Source: Clostridium fungisolvens (lineage in GTDB: Bacteria > Bacillota > Clostridia > Clostridiales > Clostridiaceae). Taken from it: a DNA stretch of 64,000 nucleotides. A program made the translations under genes and the position numbers. This document shows, one piece after another, positions 50,174 through 59,176 of this stretch (position 1 is its first letter; each line of letters begins with the position of its first letter). The stretch spans positions 1 to 64,000 of the forward strand of contig NZ_BLZR01000001.1 of assembly GCF_014193895.1 (NCBI RefSeq), written 5' to 3'. The notes below the pieces were generated by a model. The model was not told where the DNA came from and searched no databases. It worked only from the letters and a program-made list of their open reading frames with translations.

Positions 50174-50359
50174 ACAGTATGATAAGGTATAAGATTTTAT
50201 GCATACTAAAACTAGAAATTTCAATGGGTTTACAAGCTTTTTATTGATATAAAGTAAAAAAATAAATCTTATTCGCCTGCCAGATTTTCCTCATATGCAT
50301 TCGGAAAGGCAGATGCGTAAAAAAAATTCACTGAAGAAGGTTGCTTCAGCGATTTTTTT
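50166..50359 (+). repeat. Family A repeat, full copy
   Basis: TTTTTTTACAGTATGATAAGG, CTAGAAATTTCAATGGGTTT, ATATAAAGTAAAAAAATAAA, TTCGCCTGCCAGATTTTCC - loop - GGAAAGGCAGATGCG, and terminator TTCACTGAAG-AAGGTTG-CTTCAGCGA + T7. GTAAAAAAA pairs with the opening TTTTTTTAC. Confidence 0.8.
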
Positions 50360-50593
50360 AGTAAATTAGTAAATATAATTTAAAAATATTTTTTAAAGAG
50401 TGAAAAGATAATTATACTGAATCTTTGAATATATCTCAGTTACAGCAATCTTTCCTATAATTCCCTAAGGCAAGTTAATAAAGAATTCATAAAATCCGCC
50501 GCAACTACACTAGTACTTATGTTATAATAATTTTGTGTATTTGTAGCATTAGATAAATTACCGTCGAAAAAACAATTTTAAGGAGTTGTCTAT

Positions 50594-51280
50594 ATGATTG
50601 AATTTAAGAATGTAAACAAAGTTTATAATAATAACGTAAAAGCTTTATCAGATGTTAATGTTCAAATAGAACAAGGAGAATTTGTATTCCTTGTTGGACC
50701 AAGTGGAGCAGGAAAATCAACTTTTATAAAGATGTTACTAAAAGAAATTGAGCCTACTGATGGAAATATCTTTATGAATGGAACAGATCTTGCATCTATC
50801 AAAAGAAGACAAGTTCCTTTCTATAGAAGGAAAATCGGAATGGTATTTCAAGACTTCAGATTAATTCCTACTTTAAATGTATACGAAAATGTAGCTTTTG
50901 CAATGAGAGTTGTAGAGGCATCATCAAGAGAAATAAGAAGAAGAGTACCACTTGTACTTTCTTTAGTTGGATTATCACATAAGTATAAGATGTTTCCTAA
51001 TGAACTTTCAGGTGGAGAACAGCAAAGAGTTTCTATAGCAAGAGCTATAGTAAATAATCCTCAAGTACTTATAGCCGATGAACCTACGGGTAACTTAGAT
51101 CCTGAAACTGCAAAAGAAATAATGAAGCTTATAGATGATATAAATAAGGCTGGTACTACTATAGTTATGGCTACTCATGCTAAGGATATAGTAAATGCAA
51201 TGAAGAAAAGAGTTATTGCCATTGAAAGAGGTAGTATAGCAAGAGATGAAATGAAAGGTAGGTATATCTATGAAGATTAG
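50594..51280 (+). CDS. ftsE: Cell-division ATP-binding protein FtsE
   Basis: 228 aa ABC ATPase. LVGPSGAGKSTF (Walker A), FQDFRLIPTLNVYENVAFAM (Q loop), ELSGGEQQRVSIARAIVNNP (signature) and VLIADEPTGNLDPETA (Walker B). It acts with FtsX at the membrane to control peptidoglycan hydrolases at the wall, in Bacillus CwlO-type enzymes. A secreted coiled-coil NlpC/P60 hydrolase at 19124 is of the type that FtsEX controls. SD AAGGAG. The ftsX ATG lies inside the end of ftsE. Confidence 0.96.
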   Translation: MIEFKNVNKVYNNNVKALSDVNVQIEQGEFVFLVGPSGAGKSTFIKMLLKEIEPTDGNIFMNGTDLASIKRRQVPFYRRKIGMVFQDFRLIPTLNVYENVAFAMRVVEASSREIRRRVPLVLSLVGLSHKYKMFPNELSGGEQQRVSIARAIVNNPQVLIADEPTGNLDPETAKEIMKLIDDINKAGTTIVMATHAKDIVNAMKKRVIAIERGSIARDEMKGRYIYED

Positions 51281-52163
51281 TACGATAAAATATTTTATAT
51301 CTGACGCATTTAGGAGTTTAAGAAGAAATAGGACTATAAGTATAGCATCTATGGCTACAGTTTTAGCAACATTATTTGTTTTTGGAGTTTTTATGCTTAC
51401 AGCTTTAAATATAAATAATGCAGTAAATAGTGTAGAATCAAAAGTTCAAATAAAGGTTTTTTTAGTAAAGGATATAAATTTAAGTGATCAAAGAGATATA
51501 GAAGTAAAACTAAGAGCGACTGAAGGGGTAAAAGATGTTACATATGAATCAAAAGAAGAGGCATTAGACAACTTTAAGAAGCAGCTTAAAGATAATGCAG
51601 ATCTACTTACTGGTTATGATGATGATAAATCTAATCCTTTACCAAGTTCTTATATAGTTGAATTAGATAAACCTGAGTACGCTCAGACTGTAATTAACCA
51701 GGTTAAGAGTATGACAGGTGTAGAAAGTATCGGAAATGATCAAGACTTAATAAATAAGATAGCAGCATTCTCCAAAACTGTAAGATGGGTAGGTATTGTT
51801 ATATTTGTGGTTCTAATAGGTGTATCTTTATTCTTAATAATGAACACAATAAAGCTTACTGTTTATTCAAGAAGAAGAGAAGTTGGGATAATGAAGTTTG
51901 TTGGTGCAACAGACTGGTTCATTAGATGGCCGTTCATATTGGAAGGTGTAGTGATAGGTATTGTTGGTGCTGTATTATCTAACGTACTATTGTTCTTTGC
52001 CTATAAAGAAATATATGCTAAAATTACAACTCAACTTATTACAGTAAACTTAATTAATCCTGCATATGTTTTTTCAATGATGTCCTGGCAGTTTGTTCTT
52101 TCTGGAGCCTTAATTGGAACTCTTGCAAGTATTATTGCACTAAGGAAGTTCTTGGTAGTATAA
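51270..52163 (+). CDS. ftsX: Cell-division protein FtsX (permease-like)
   Basis: 297 aa with four membrane helices (about 22-45, 172-195, 222-245, 268-290) and an extracellular domain (about 50-165, including GVKDVTYESKEEALDNFKKQ). YSRRREVGIMKFVGATDWFI is the conserved cytoplasmic FtsX loop. It overlaps ftsE by 11 nt, showing translational coupling. It forms the membrane part of the FtsEX signal complex. Confidence 0.95.
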   Translation: MKISTIKYFISDAFRSLRRNRTISIASMATVLATLFVFGVFMLTALNINNAVNSVESKVQIKVFLVKDINLSDQRDIEVKLRATEGVKDVTYESKEEALDNFKKQLKDNADLLTGYDDDKSNPLPSSYIVELDKPEYAQTVINQVKSMTGVESIGNDQDLINKIAAFSKTVRWVGIVIFVVLIGVSLFLIMNTIKLTVYSRRREVGIMKFVGATDWFIRWPFILEGVVIGIVGAVLSNVLLFFAYKEIYAKITTQLITVNLINPAYVFSMMSWQFVLSGALIGTLASIIALRKFLVV

Positions 52164-52243
52164 TTTAAAAATAGGAATAGAATAAATTATTAAGACAAGA
52201 ATATAATTAGAGGAAGACAGTTGCTCAGAAAGGGTGAATACAT

Positions 52244-53533
52244 ATGGTTAATGACAGTAAAGACAAAAAAAGGACCTATACTAAGAGAGTAGGTATAGTA
52301 GCTATCATAATAATAGCCCTTATAGCCACTAATGCAGGATCATTTTATCTTGGCAATTTAGCAGCATTTAGAGGTTACACACCTGCACTAAAAGATAAAG
52401 AAGTTGCAGCATCACTTCAAGGAGTAAGTGATGTATCAAAATTCAAATCTTTATTTGAGGTAAGAGATATCCTTTATAAAAACTATGATGGTCCAATAGA
52501 TGACCAAAAGCTGGTTGAGGGAGCTATAAAAGGCATGACAGAAGCTCTAGAAGATCCATACACAGTTTTTATGAATAAAAAGGATTATGAGAGTTTCTCA
52601 GAGCAAAGTAAAGGGAATTACATGGGACTTGGTATACAAGTAGAAGCCAAGGATGATAAAATTGCAGTTTCCACAGTGTTTGATAATTCACCAGCAAAGA
52701 AGGCAGGTATATTACCAGGAGACTTTATATTAAAAGTTAATGATACTACTGTAACTGGTAAAGAATTAGATAAGGCTGTTTCTATGATGAAAGGGACTGA
52801 AAAAGCAGAAGTGAAATTAACCATATCTCGAGAAGGTAGAGGAACCTTTGATATTAAGGCTACAAGAGATGTAGTTAAAATAGATTCAGTTAAAGGTGAA
52901 ATGATTGATGCCAAAACTGGATATATACAGATAGCTGGCTTTGAAGAAGAGACTTCTAATGATTTTAATAAAAAGCTTAAAGAACTTGAAGATAAGGGAA
53001 TGAAGGGCTTGATACTTGACCTAAGGGATAATCCTGGTGGATATTTAGATGAGTGCGTAAATGTTGTATCAAATTTTATTCCAAAGGGAAAGACTATAGT
53101 ATCAACAATAGATAAATATAAGAATGAAAACAAGAGCGAATCAAAAGGTGGTATTGCAGTAGGTATGCCACTAGTAGTGCTAGTAAATGGTAATTCAGCT
53201 AGTGCATCTGAAATAACTTCCGGTGCAATAAGAGATTATAAAGTTGGAACTCTTATAGGAACAACAACTTTTGGAAAAGGTGTAGTTCAAGTTGTATTCA
53301 GTGATGATACTCCATACAAGGAGAAATACATGCCATCTTTAGAAAAAGGAACAGCTTTAAAGGTTACTATTTCCAAATACTATACTCCTAATGGAGAAAA
53401 CATCCATAAAAAAGGTATTAAGCCTGATATTGAGGTTGAATATCCAAAGGAATTACTTTCAAAACCTTATGACAGATCAAAAGATCCTCAATATAAAAAA
53501 GCATTTGAGGTATTACAAGAAAAGATGAAATAG
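52244..53533 (+). CDS. Carboxyl-terminal processing protease (S41 family, CtpA/CtpB-like)
   Basis: 429 aa. An N-terminal signal anchor (about 15-38), PDZ domain (GLGIQVEAKDDKIAVSTVFD, about 125-210), and S41 core: GLILDLRDNPGGYLDECV, NGNSASASEIT (catalytic Ser) and GTTTFGKGVVQ (catalytic Lys). It cuts extracytoplasmic proteins at C-terminal ends. It follows ftsX by 80 nt; the ftsEX-ctp order is common in Firmicutes, where CtpB of Bacillus has a sporulation role. SD AAAGGGTG before ATG. Confidence 0.93.
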   Translation: MVNDSKDKKRTYTKRVGIVAIIIIALIATNAGSFYLGNLAAFRGYTPALKDKEVAASLQGVSDVSKFKSLFEVRDILYKNYDGPIDDQKLVEGAIKGMTEALEDPYTVFMNKKDYESFSEQSKGNYMGLGIQVEAKDDKIAVSTVFDNSPAKKAGILPGDFILKVNDTTVTGKELDKAVSMMKGTEKAEVKLTISREGRGTFDIKATRDVVKIDSVKGEMIDAKTGYIQIAGFEEETSNDFNKKLKELEDKGMKGLILDLRDNPGGYLDECVNVVSNFIPKGKTIVSTIDKYKNENKSESKGGIAVGMPLVVLVNGNSASASEITSGAIRDYKVGTLIGTTTFGKGVVQVVFSDDTPYKEKYMPSLEKGTALKVTISKYYTPNGENIHKKGIKPDIEVEYPKELLSKPYDRSKDPQYKKAFEVLQEKMK

Positions 53534-53545
53534 GAGGATATCCAC

Positions 53546-54817
53546 ATGGATTTAGCGATATATACACTTAGATCTTTAGCTTATGCAATTGTGGACCCCC
53601 AATATGCCTTGATATTAACATTACTTGCAGTAATGTTCTACATGCAAAATAGAAAAAATTCATTTATGCAAAAGATGATATTAGGGGAGAGTTTTAACTC
53701 TCCCCTAGAACTTACTTTATCACAGATAGTATTAGGGATACTTGCGGGAGCTTTAGGAAGTGTAATACTTACTTATTTAGGTGTTGTATTTGATAAAAAC
53801 TCTGGAATTGATATTTTATTTATAGTATCACTTTTACTGATGTTTTATAAACCCAGGTTTTTTTGCTTTTCATACTCAGCTGCAATACTTGGAATTGTAG
53901 CCATTGTACTAAATTATATTTATTCTTCGATGGGTATAGTGGCACCATTAAATATTAATGTTGCATCTTTAATTACTTTTGTAGGAGTTCTACATATAGT
54001 CGAAGGGATACTGGTAAGTTTTGATGGTGCTAAAGGAGCTATTCCTGTATTCACTAATAAAGAGGGAAGAATCCTTGGAGGATTTGCGCTAAAAAGACAT
54101 TGGGCCATTCCTATAGCATTAATAATTCTTATAAAGGGCGTTGTTGATACAGGTACAGTAGAAATAGCTAATCCGAGTTGGTGGCCTCTTATACAAAGTG
54201 GAAGCTTTAAGAGGATTATGGAAACAGCTGTTATATCCTTGGTTCCTTTTTATGGAGTGGTGGGTTATTCTTCGATAACTTTTGCAAGTGATAAGAAAGA
54301 AAAGGCAAGAAACTCTGGGATTGGAATTCTAGTTTATGGATTAATCATGATTGCAGTTGGACAACTTGGTAATCTTAACATTGTGTTCCAAATAGTAGGT
54401 CTTATATTAATGCCGTTAGCTCATGAATTTATGCTGAGGGCTCAGAATAAGGCAGAACAAAGTAAAGAGCCAATGTTTATAAGCGATGATGAGGGTGTTT
54501 CAGTTTTAGATGTTTCTCCAGGCTCGCCAGCTTATATAGCAGGTGTGAAAAGCGGAGATAAAATATTAGCTATTAATGAAGAAGAAGTAATCAATGAATT
54601 GCATGCATACAAGCTAATAAAGGAAAGCTACGTTAGTGTAGACGTAAAGCTGAAAAATAGAAAGGGATCTATAAAAAATATTCTTATAAATCAAGTTGAA
54701 AATAAAAGATTTGGAGTTATATTGGTCCCTAAGGTTGTCAACAATAAAGATATGATAAATTACGATAAACAAAATTTTAATGAAGTTTTGGATAAACTTA
54801 AAAATAAAGATAAATAA
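53546..54817 (+). CDS. Polytopic PDZ-domain protein (MinJ-like)
   Basis: 423 aa. About eight membrane helices in residues 8-300, then a PDZ domain (about 315-385: DEGVSVLDVSPGSPAYIAGV, KSGDKILAINEEEV). B. subtilis MinJ, which links DivIVA to MinD at division sites, has the same order and lies near ctpB and uvrB. So this is probably its clostridial relative, though the identity by sequence is not certain. It starts 12 nt after ctp, SD GGAGGAT. A terminator follows. Confidence 0.75.
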   Translation: MDLAIYTLRSLAYAIVDPQYALILTLLAVMFYMQNRKNSFMQKMILGESFNSPLELTLSQIVLGILAGALGSVILTYLGVVFDKNSGIDILFIVSLLLMFYKPRFFCFSYSAAILGIVAIVLNYIYSSMGIVAPLNINVASLITFVGVLHIVEGILVSFDGAKGAIPVFTNKEGRILGGFALKRHWAIPIALIILIKGVVDTGTVEIANPSWWPLIQSGSFKRIMETAVISLVPFYGVVGYSSITFASDKKEKARNSGIGILVYGLIMIAVGQLGNLNIVFQIVGLILMPLAHEFMLRAQNKAEQSKEPMFISDDEGVSVLDVSPGSPAYIAGVKSGDKILAINEEEVINELHAYKLIKESYVSVDVKLKNRKGSIKNILINQVENKRFGVILVPKVVNNKDMINYDKQNFNEVLDKLKNKDK

Positions 54818-54821
54818 CTTT

Positions 54822-54854
54822 ACAAGGTTCTATGTTTATAGAACCTTGTTTTTT
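54822..54854 (+). terminator. Terminator after MinJ-like gene
   Basis: ACAAGGTTCTAT/ATAGAACCTTGT 12-bp stem, GTTT loop, T6. Confidence 0.9.
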
Positions 54855-54902
54855 CTTATTCAAACTATTGAGTTCCTAACTCAACTATTAATTTATACAT
54901 GC

Positions 54903-54930
54903 CCGAAAATCTCTAGAAGCCGAGATTTTC
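54903..54930 (+). repeat. Hairpin next to family D
   Basis: CGAAAATCTC/GAGATTTTCG, a 10-bp perfect stem with loop TAGAAGCC. The loop is nearly the same as the inner loop CAGAAGCC of family B. Its right arm overlaps the start of family D. Confidence 0.55.
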
Positions 54931-54963
54931 GAACAAGTATAAATTAAGTTTCGATATAGAAAC
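54923..54963 (+). repeat. Family D repeat copy 2
   Basis: AGATTTTCGAACAAGTATAA and ATTAAGTTTCGATATAG are identical to 36274-36310. It lies 10 nt upstream of the uvrB promoter. Confidence 0.75.
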
Positions 54964-54972
54964 TCTTACCTA

Positions 54973-55002
54973 TTGACTTTAAAATGATTAAAAGAATAAA
55001 AT
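54973..55002 (+). promoter_or_regulatory. Promoter of uvrB
   Basis: TTGACT (54973-54978), 18-nt spacer, TAAAAT (54997-55002), about 30 nt before the uvrB start. No LexA-type box was seen here. Confidence 0.5.
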
Positions 55003-55034
55003 AAGAATACGAAAGTATGTACGGAGGTATTAGT

Positions 55035-57005
55035 ATGCCAGAATTTGAAATAGTATCCAAGTTTAAGCCTATGGGAGATCAACCACAGGCGATTGATAGT
55101 TTAGTTAATTCATTAAATAATGGTGAAAAAGGTCAAATACTTCTTGGTGTAACAGGATCAGGTAAGACTTTTACAATGGCTAATATAATACATAGAGTCC
55201 AGAGACCTACTTTGATATTAGCTCACAATAAAACTTTAGCTGCCCAGTTATGCGAAGAGTTTAAAGAATTTTTTCCCAATAATATTGTTGAATATTTTGT
55301 ATCCTACTATGATTATTATCAACCTGAAGCATATGTTGCACAAACAGATACATTTATTGAGAAGGATGCTTCTATAAATGATGAAATAGATAAGCTTAGG
55401 CATTCTGCTACTTCAGCATTATTAGAGAGAAGAGATGTTATAATAGTTGCGTCAGTTTCATGTATATATGGATTAGGAGATCCAGAGGAATACTCCAAGT
55501 TAACCATATCTTTAAGGCCTGGAATGGTTAAAGAGAGAGATGAAATAATTAAGAAACTAATTGAAATTCAGTATGAAAGAAATGATATTGATTTTGCCAG
55601 AGGAACTTTTAGAGTTAGAGGAGATTCACTAGATGTTATACCTGCTTCGTACTCAAATAAGGGAATAAGAATAGAGTTCTTTGGAGACGAAATAGATAGA
55701 ATAAGAGAATTTGATGTTCTTACTGGGAAGATAATTGGAGAAAGAAATCATATATCCATATCTCCAGCGTCCCACTTTGCAACTTCAAAAGAGAAGATAG
55801 ATGCGGCTATAAAACAAATAGAAGATGAACTTGAACAAAGGCTTAAAGAATTAAATGCACAAGATAAATTGCTGGAAGCTCAAAGATTGAGACAAAGAAC
55901 TAATTTTGATATAGAAATGATAAGAGAAATGGGCTATTGCAGTGGTATAGAAAACTATTCGAGAATATTGGATGGAAGAGCCGCAGGTACTCCTCCAAAA
56001 ACATTAATAGACTATTTTCCTGAAGATTTCTTGCTTTTTATTGATGAGAGTCATGTTACCTTACCACAAGTAAAAGCTATGTATGGCGGAGATAGATCAA
56101 GAAAGACTGCTTTGGTCGAATATGGCTTTAGATTGCCTAGTGCCTATGATAATAGACCTTTACAGTTTGATGAATTTGAACAAAAAATAAACCAGGTTGT
56201 TTTTGTATCTGCAACTCCTGCACAGTATGAAGTTGATCATGCTACTAATATAGCTGAGCAGATTATAAGACCTACAGGTCTTTTAGATCCAGAGATTGTT
56301 GTTAAACCAGTAGAAGGTCAGATAGATGATTTATATGCTGAAATCCAAAAAACTATAGCTAATGGATTTAGAGTATTAGTTACAACATTAACGAAAAGAA
56401 TGGCAGAAGACCTTACAAAATACCTTACTGATTTAGGGGTAAACACAACTTATATGCATTCTGATGTTGAAACTATAGAGCGTATGAAAACAATACGATC
56501 TTTAAGACTAGGAGAAGTGGATGTGCTAGTAGGTATAAACTTGTTAAGAGAAGGTTTAGATATACCTGAAGTTGCGCTAGTTGCTATATTGGATGCTGAT
56601 AAAGAAGGCTTTTTAAGGTCTGAAACATCACTTATACAGACTATAGGTAGAGCTGCGAGAAATTCAGAGAGCAAGGTAATAATGTATGCAGATAATATTA
56701 CTAGATCAATGGATAAGGCTATCAAAGAAACCTACAGAAGAAGAGAAATACAAATGAAGTACAATGAAGAGCATGGCGTTGTACCAACAACTATAATAAA
56801 AGATGTAAGAGAAGTAATTGAAGCTACAAAGGTAGCTGAAGACAAGACAGAATATAAAGTTAGTAAAGAAAATAAAGTTCAAGAAGATCCTAAGATACTT
56901 ATTGCAAAATATGAAGCAGAAATGAAAGAAGCAGCTAAGAATCTTCAATTCGAGAGAGCAGCAGAGTTAAGAGATTTAATAAATGGATTAAAGAAGAAAG
57001 TTTAA
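55035..57005 (+). CDS. uvrB: UvrABC excision repair subunit B
   Basis: 656 aa, full length. FKPMGDQPQAIDSL, LLGVTGSGKTFTMANII (Walker A), YFVSYYDYYQPEAYV (beta-hairpin that inserts into DNA), FIDESHVTLPQ (DESH), and RGLD-like REGLDIPEVALVAILDADKE. The C-terminal UvrB/UvrC motif is EMKEAAKNLQFERAAELRDL. The longer in-frame ORF from 55017 overlaps the GGAGG SD; ATG 55035 lies 7 nt after it. It is the damage-verifying helicase of nucleotide excision repair. The murR-like gene follows at 18 nt, so may be co-transcribed. Confidence 0.97.
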   Translation: MPEFEIVSKFKPMGDQPQAIDSLVNSLNNGEKGQILLGVTGSGKTFTMANIIHRVQRPTLILAHNKTLAAQLCEEFKEFFPNNIVEYFVSYYDYYQPEAYVAQTDTFIEKDASINDEIDKLRHSATSALLERRDVIIVASVSCIYGLGDPEEYSKLTISLRPGMVKERDEIIKKLIEIQYERNDIDFARGTFRVRGDSLDVIPASYSNKGIRIEFFGDEIDRIREFDVLTGKIIGERNHISISPASHFATSKEKIDAAIKQIEDELEQRLKELNAQDKLLEAQRLRQRTNFDIEMIREMGYCSGIENYSRILDGRAAGTPPKTLIDYFPEDFLLFIDESHVTLPQVKAMYGGDRSRKTALVEYGFRLPSAYDNRPLQFDEFEQKINQVVFVSATPAQYEVDHATNIAEQIIRPTGLLDPEIVVKPVEGQIDDLYAEIQKTIANGFRVLVTTLTKRMAEDLTKYLTDLGVNTTYMHSDVETIERMKTIRSLRLGEVDVLVGINLLREGLDIPEVALVAILDADKEGFLRSETSLIQTIGRAARNSESKVIMYADNITRSMDKAIKETYRRREIQMKYNEEHGVVPTTIIKDVREVIEATKVAEDKTEYKVSKENKVQEDPKILIAKYEAEMKEAAKNLQFERAAELRDLINGLKKKV

Positions 57006-57022
57006 GATTAGGTGATGATTTT

Positions 57023-57865
57023 ATGAGCTGCATTACAAAGATTAGACAAAACTATGAGTATTTCACACAAACCGAAAAAAAAATAGCAGATTATATAATT
57101 GAAAATAGCAAGAATGTAATAAATATATCAACACAAGAATTGGCAGAGTTAACCAAGACATCACCTGCCTCAATAGTTAGATTTTCTAGGAGCTTAGGCT
57201 TTGACGGTTTTGGTGAATTAAAAATTGAACTTGTTAAAAGTCTCCAATCCTTCAATGATGAAGAAATTGATACAATCTTAAAGCATGATGATACTGTAGA
57301 AGAGATGGTTCAAAAGATAGAAGGAAGAGTACAAAATACTCTAGAAGATACTGTTAAATTGATTAATTTTAAAAGCTTAGAAGAGGCACTAAACTCTATA
57401 AAAAAAGCAGAGACTATATATTTACTTGGAGTTGGAGCGTCAGCTCTGGTAGCCATGGATCTACAGCAAAAATTGCTAAGAATAAACCGCAGATGTGTAT
57501 TTAATTTAGACAGCAATTTAGGGTTGGCAACTTCGGTACATATAACTGAAAAAGATGTTGTTATAGCAATATCATATGGTGGAAGAACCAAGGAAGTTAA
57601 TCTTGCAGTAAAAAAAGCAAGAGATAATGGAGCTAAATGTATTGCTATAACAAAGTGGGGAAAAACTCCACTATCAGCTCTATCCCATATATCTATTTTT
57701 TTGCCAAACAACGAAGGTGAGCTAAGAATAGGTGCTATCAATTCGAGATTTGCCCAGCTACTTATAACAGATATAATATATTTGGGTATAGCAAAAGAGA
57801 ACTTTGAATTAACAGAACACCATTTAAGAGAAACTAAAAAGATTGTGCAGCCTCTTAAGGAGTAG
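57023..57865 (+). CDS. RpiR/MurR-family transcriptional regulator
   Basis: 280 aa. N-terminal helix-turn-helix (1-77: TEKKIADYIIENSKNVINIS, TKTSPASIVRFSRSLGFDGF) and C-terminal SIS sugar-phosphate domain (about 110-250: IYLLGVGASALVAMDLQQKL, VVIAISYGGRTKEV, CIAITKWG). It probably senses MurNAc-6-phosphate and controls the murQ-murP-mupG genes downstream. SD AGGTGATG. It lies 18 nt after uvrB, and its own strong terminator separates it from murQ. Confidence 0.9.
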   Translation: MSCITKIRQNYEYFTQTEKKIADYIIENSKNVINISTQELAELTKTSPASIVRFSRSLGFDGFGELKIELVKSLQSFNDEEIDTILKHDDTVEEMVQKIEGRVQNTLEDTVKLINFKSLEEALNSIKKAETIYLLGVGASALVAMDLQQKLLRINRRCVFNLDSNLGLATSVHITEKDVVIAISYGGRTKEVNLAVKKARDNGAKCIAITKWGKTPLSALSHISIFLPNNEGELRIGAINSRFAQLLITDIIYLGIAKENFELTEHHLRETKKIVQPLKE

Positions 57866-57882
57866 TAATATCTATACAAATG

Positions 57883-57938
57883 AAACAGCGTAGTTTTATA
57901 AAAGGTTTAAAACTTTTATAAAATTACGCTGTTTTTAC
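57883..57938 (+). terminator. Terminator of uvrB-murR transcript
   Basis: A 22-bp stem with one G-T pair (57883-57904 with 57913-57934), 8-nt loop, T5. Confidence 0.9.
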
Positions 57939-57996
57939 CTTATAGAAAATAAAATATTAATACTAGCTAAACCTATGAATTTCAACATTACAATTA
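57934..57996 (+). repeat. Family A repeat, 5' fragment
   Basis: TTTTTACCTTATAGAAAATA and CTAGCTAAACCTATGAATTT CAA match the family A 5' part (compare CTAGTTAAACCTAGATATTT CAA at 20.45 kb). The 3' part is missing. Confidence 0.5.
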
Positions 57997-58177
57997 AACA
58001 TACCATAAGTTTAAAAGAGTTCATGTAAAGGAAGATAACTCTACATTGAGAAGATATAAGGGGTTTTTAATTTTAATAATTAGTGCATACATAAATTGGA
58101 ATAATATCAAAAATAGTAGTTTAAAAAAGATAAGTTAACAATAATTGAAATATTATTTCGTTTACATGAAGAAAAGA

Positions 58178-58205
58178 TTGAAACAAAATTTCTTGTATGT
58201 ATAAT
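58178..58205 (+). promoter_or_regulatory. Promoter of murQ-murP-mupG operon, with possible MurR operator
   Basis: TTGAAA (58178-58183), 16-nt spacer, TATAAT (58200-58205). An imperfect palindrome GAAACAAAATTTC covers the -35 end and spacer, a likely place for the RpiR/MurR regulator. The operator is an inference. Confidence 0.6.
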
Positions 58206-58241
58206 TATAGATATAAGGTAAATGTTTTGGGAGGGTGAGAA

Positions 58242-59150
58242 ATGAGTCTAGATTTGGGAAGCTTGATTACAGAAACTAGAAATAGAAATACATTGGATAT
58301 AGACAAGGTATCTACTATTGATATGTTAAAAATGATTAATGAAGAAGACAAGAAAGTAGCTTTTGCAGTAGAAAAAGAAATTGAGAACATAGCAATTGCT
58401 GTTGATTACATATCCAATGCATTACAATGTGGCGGAAGATTAATTTACTGCGGAGCAGGAACTTCAGGAAGGCTTGGAATTATAGATGCATCTGAATGTC
58501 CTCCTACTTATGGAGTAAAAGAAGATCTGGTACAAGGGTTAATAGCTGGAGGATATGGAGCAATATTTAAGTCAAAGGAGGGAGCAGAAGATTCAAAAGA
58601 ATTATGTGTAGAAGACCTAAAAAACATAGGCTTTAGCGAAAGAGACATTTTAGTTGGTATTGCAGCAAGTGGAAGAACACCATATGTAATAGGTGGACTG
58701 GAATATGCTAACTCGCTTGGTGCCATAACCGTAGGACTAACATGTAATCCAGATTCAAGTATCTCACAAGTTGCTAAGGTGTCAATAGCACCTGTGGTAG
58801 GACCAGAAGCGATTACTGGATCTACTAGAATGAAGGCAGGGACAGCTCAAAAAATGGTGCTTAATATGTTGTCTACTGGAGCTATGGTTAAGAATGGTAA
58901 GGTGTATAGTAACCTAATGGTAGATGTTAAATCAACAAATGAAAAGTTGACAGAGAGAGCACAAAGGATATTGATAGAGGCTACAGGGGTAGCTAGAGAA
59001 GAGGTCATAGCTATGCTTGAGCACACTGGATATGATGTTAAATTATCCATACTGATGATTATGTCAGGATTGCAAAAAAAGGATGCTGAGTGTGTACTTG
59101 AGAGTAATAAAGGATATATAGCAAAAGCTCTTAAGAATTTAGAAGTTTAA
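58242..59150 (+). CDS. murQ: N-acetylmuramic acid 6-phosphate etherase
   Basis: 302 aa. The SIS-type sugar-phosphate fold with RLIYCGAGTSGRLGIIDASE, CPPTYGVKEDLVQGLIAGG, GIAASGRTPYVIGGL and PEAITGSTRMKAGTAQKMVL. It cleaves the lactyl ether of MurNAc-6-phosphate to give GlcNAc-6-phosphate and D-lactate. SD GGGAGGGTG. The EIIBC gene murP follows 26 nt later. Full length. Confidence 0.96.
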   Translation: MSLDLGSLITETRNRNTLDIDKVSTIDMLKMINEEDKKVAFAVEKEIENIAIAVDYISNALQCGGRLIYCGAGTSGRLGIIDASECPPTYGVKEDLVQGLIAGGYGAIFKSKEGAEDSKELCVEDLKNIGFSERDILVGIAASGRTPYVIGGLEYANSLGAITVGLTCNPDSSISQVAKVSIAPVVGPEAITGSTRMKAGTAQKMVLNMLSTGAMVKNGKVYSNLMVDVKSTNEKLTERAQRILIEATGVAREEVIAMLEHTGYDVKLSILMIMSGLQKKDAECVLESNKGYIAKALKNLEV

Positions 59151-59176
59151 TATAAAAGAGAATGGGGGTAAGTTTT

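Larger units (their letters stand above)
50139..50593. other. Intergenic region upstream of ftsE
   Basis: 455 bp. The left half is family A sequence. The right half must hold the ftsE promoter; TATAAT at about 50523 is a candidate -10 without a convincing -35. Confidence 0.55.
57866..58241. other. Intergenic region murR / murQ
   Basis: 376 bp holding the murR terminator, a family A 5' fragment, AT-rich DNA, and the murQ promoter. No ORF. Confidence 0.6.
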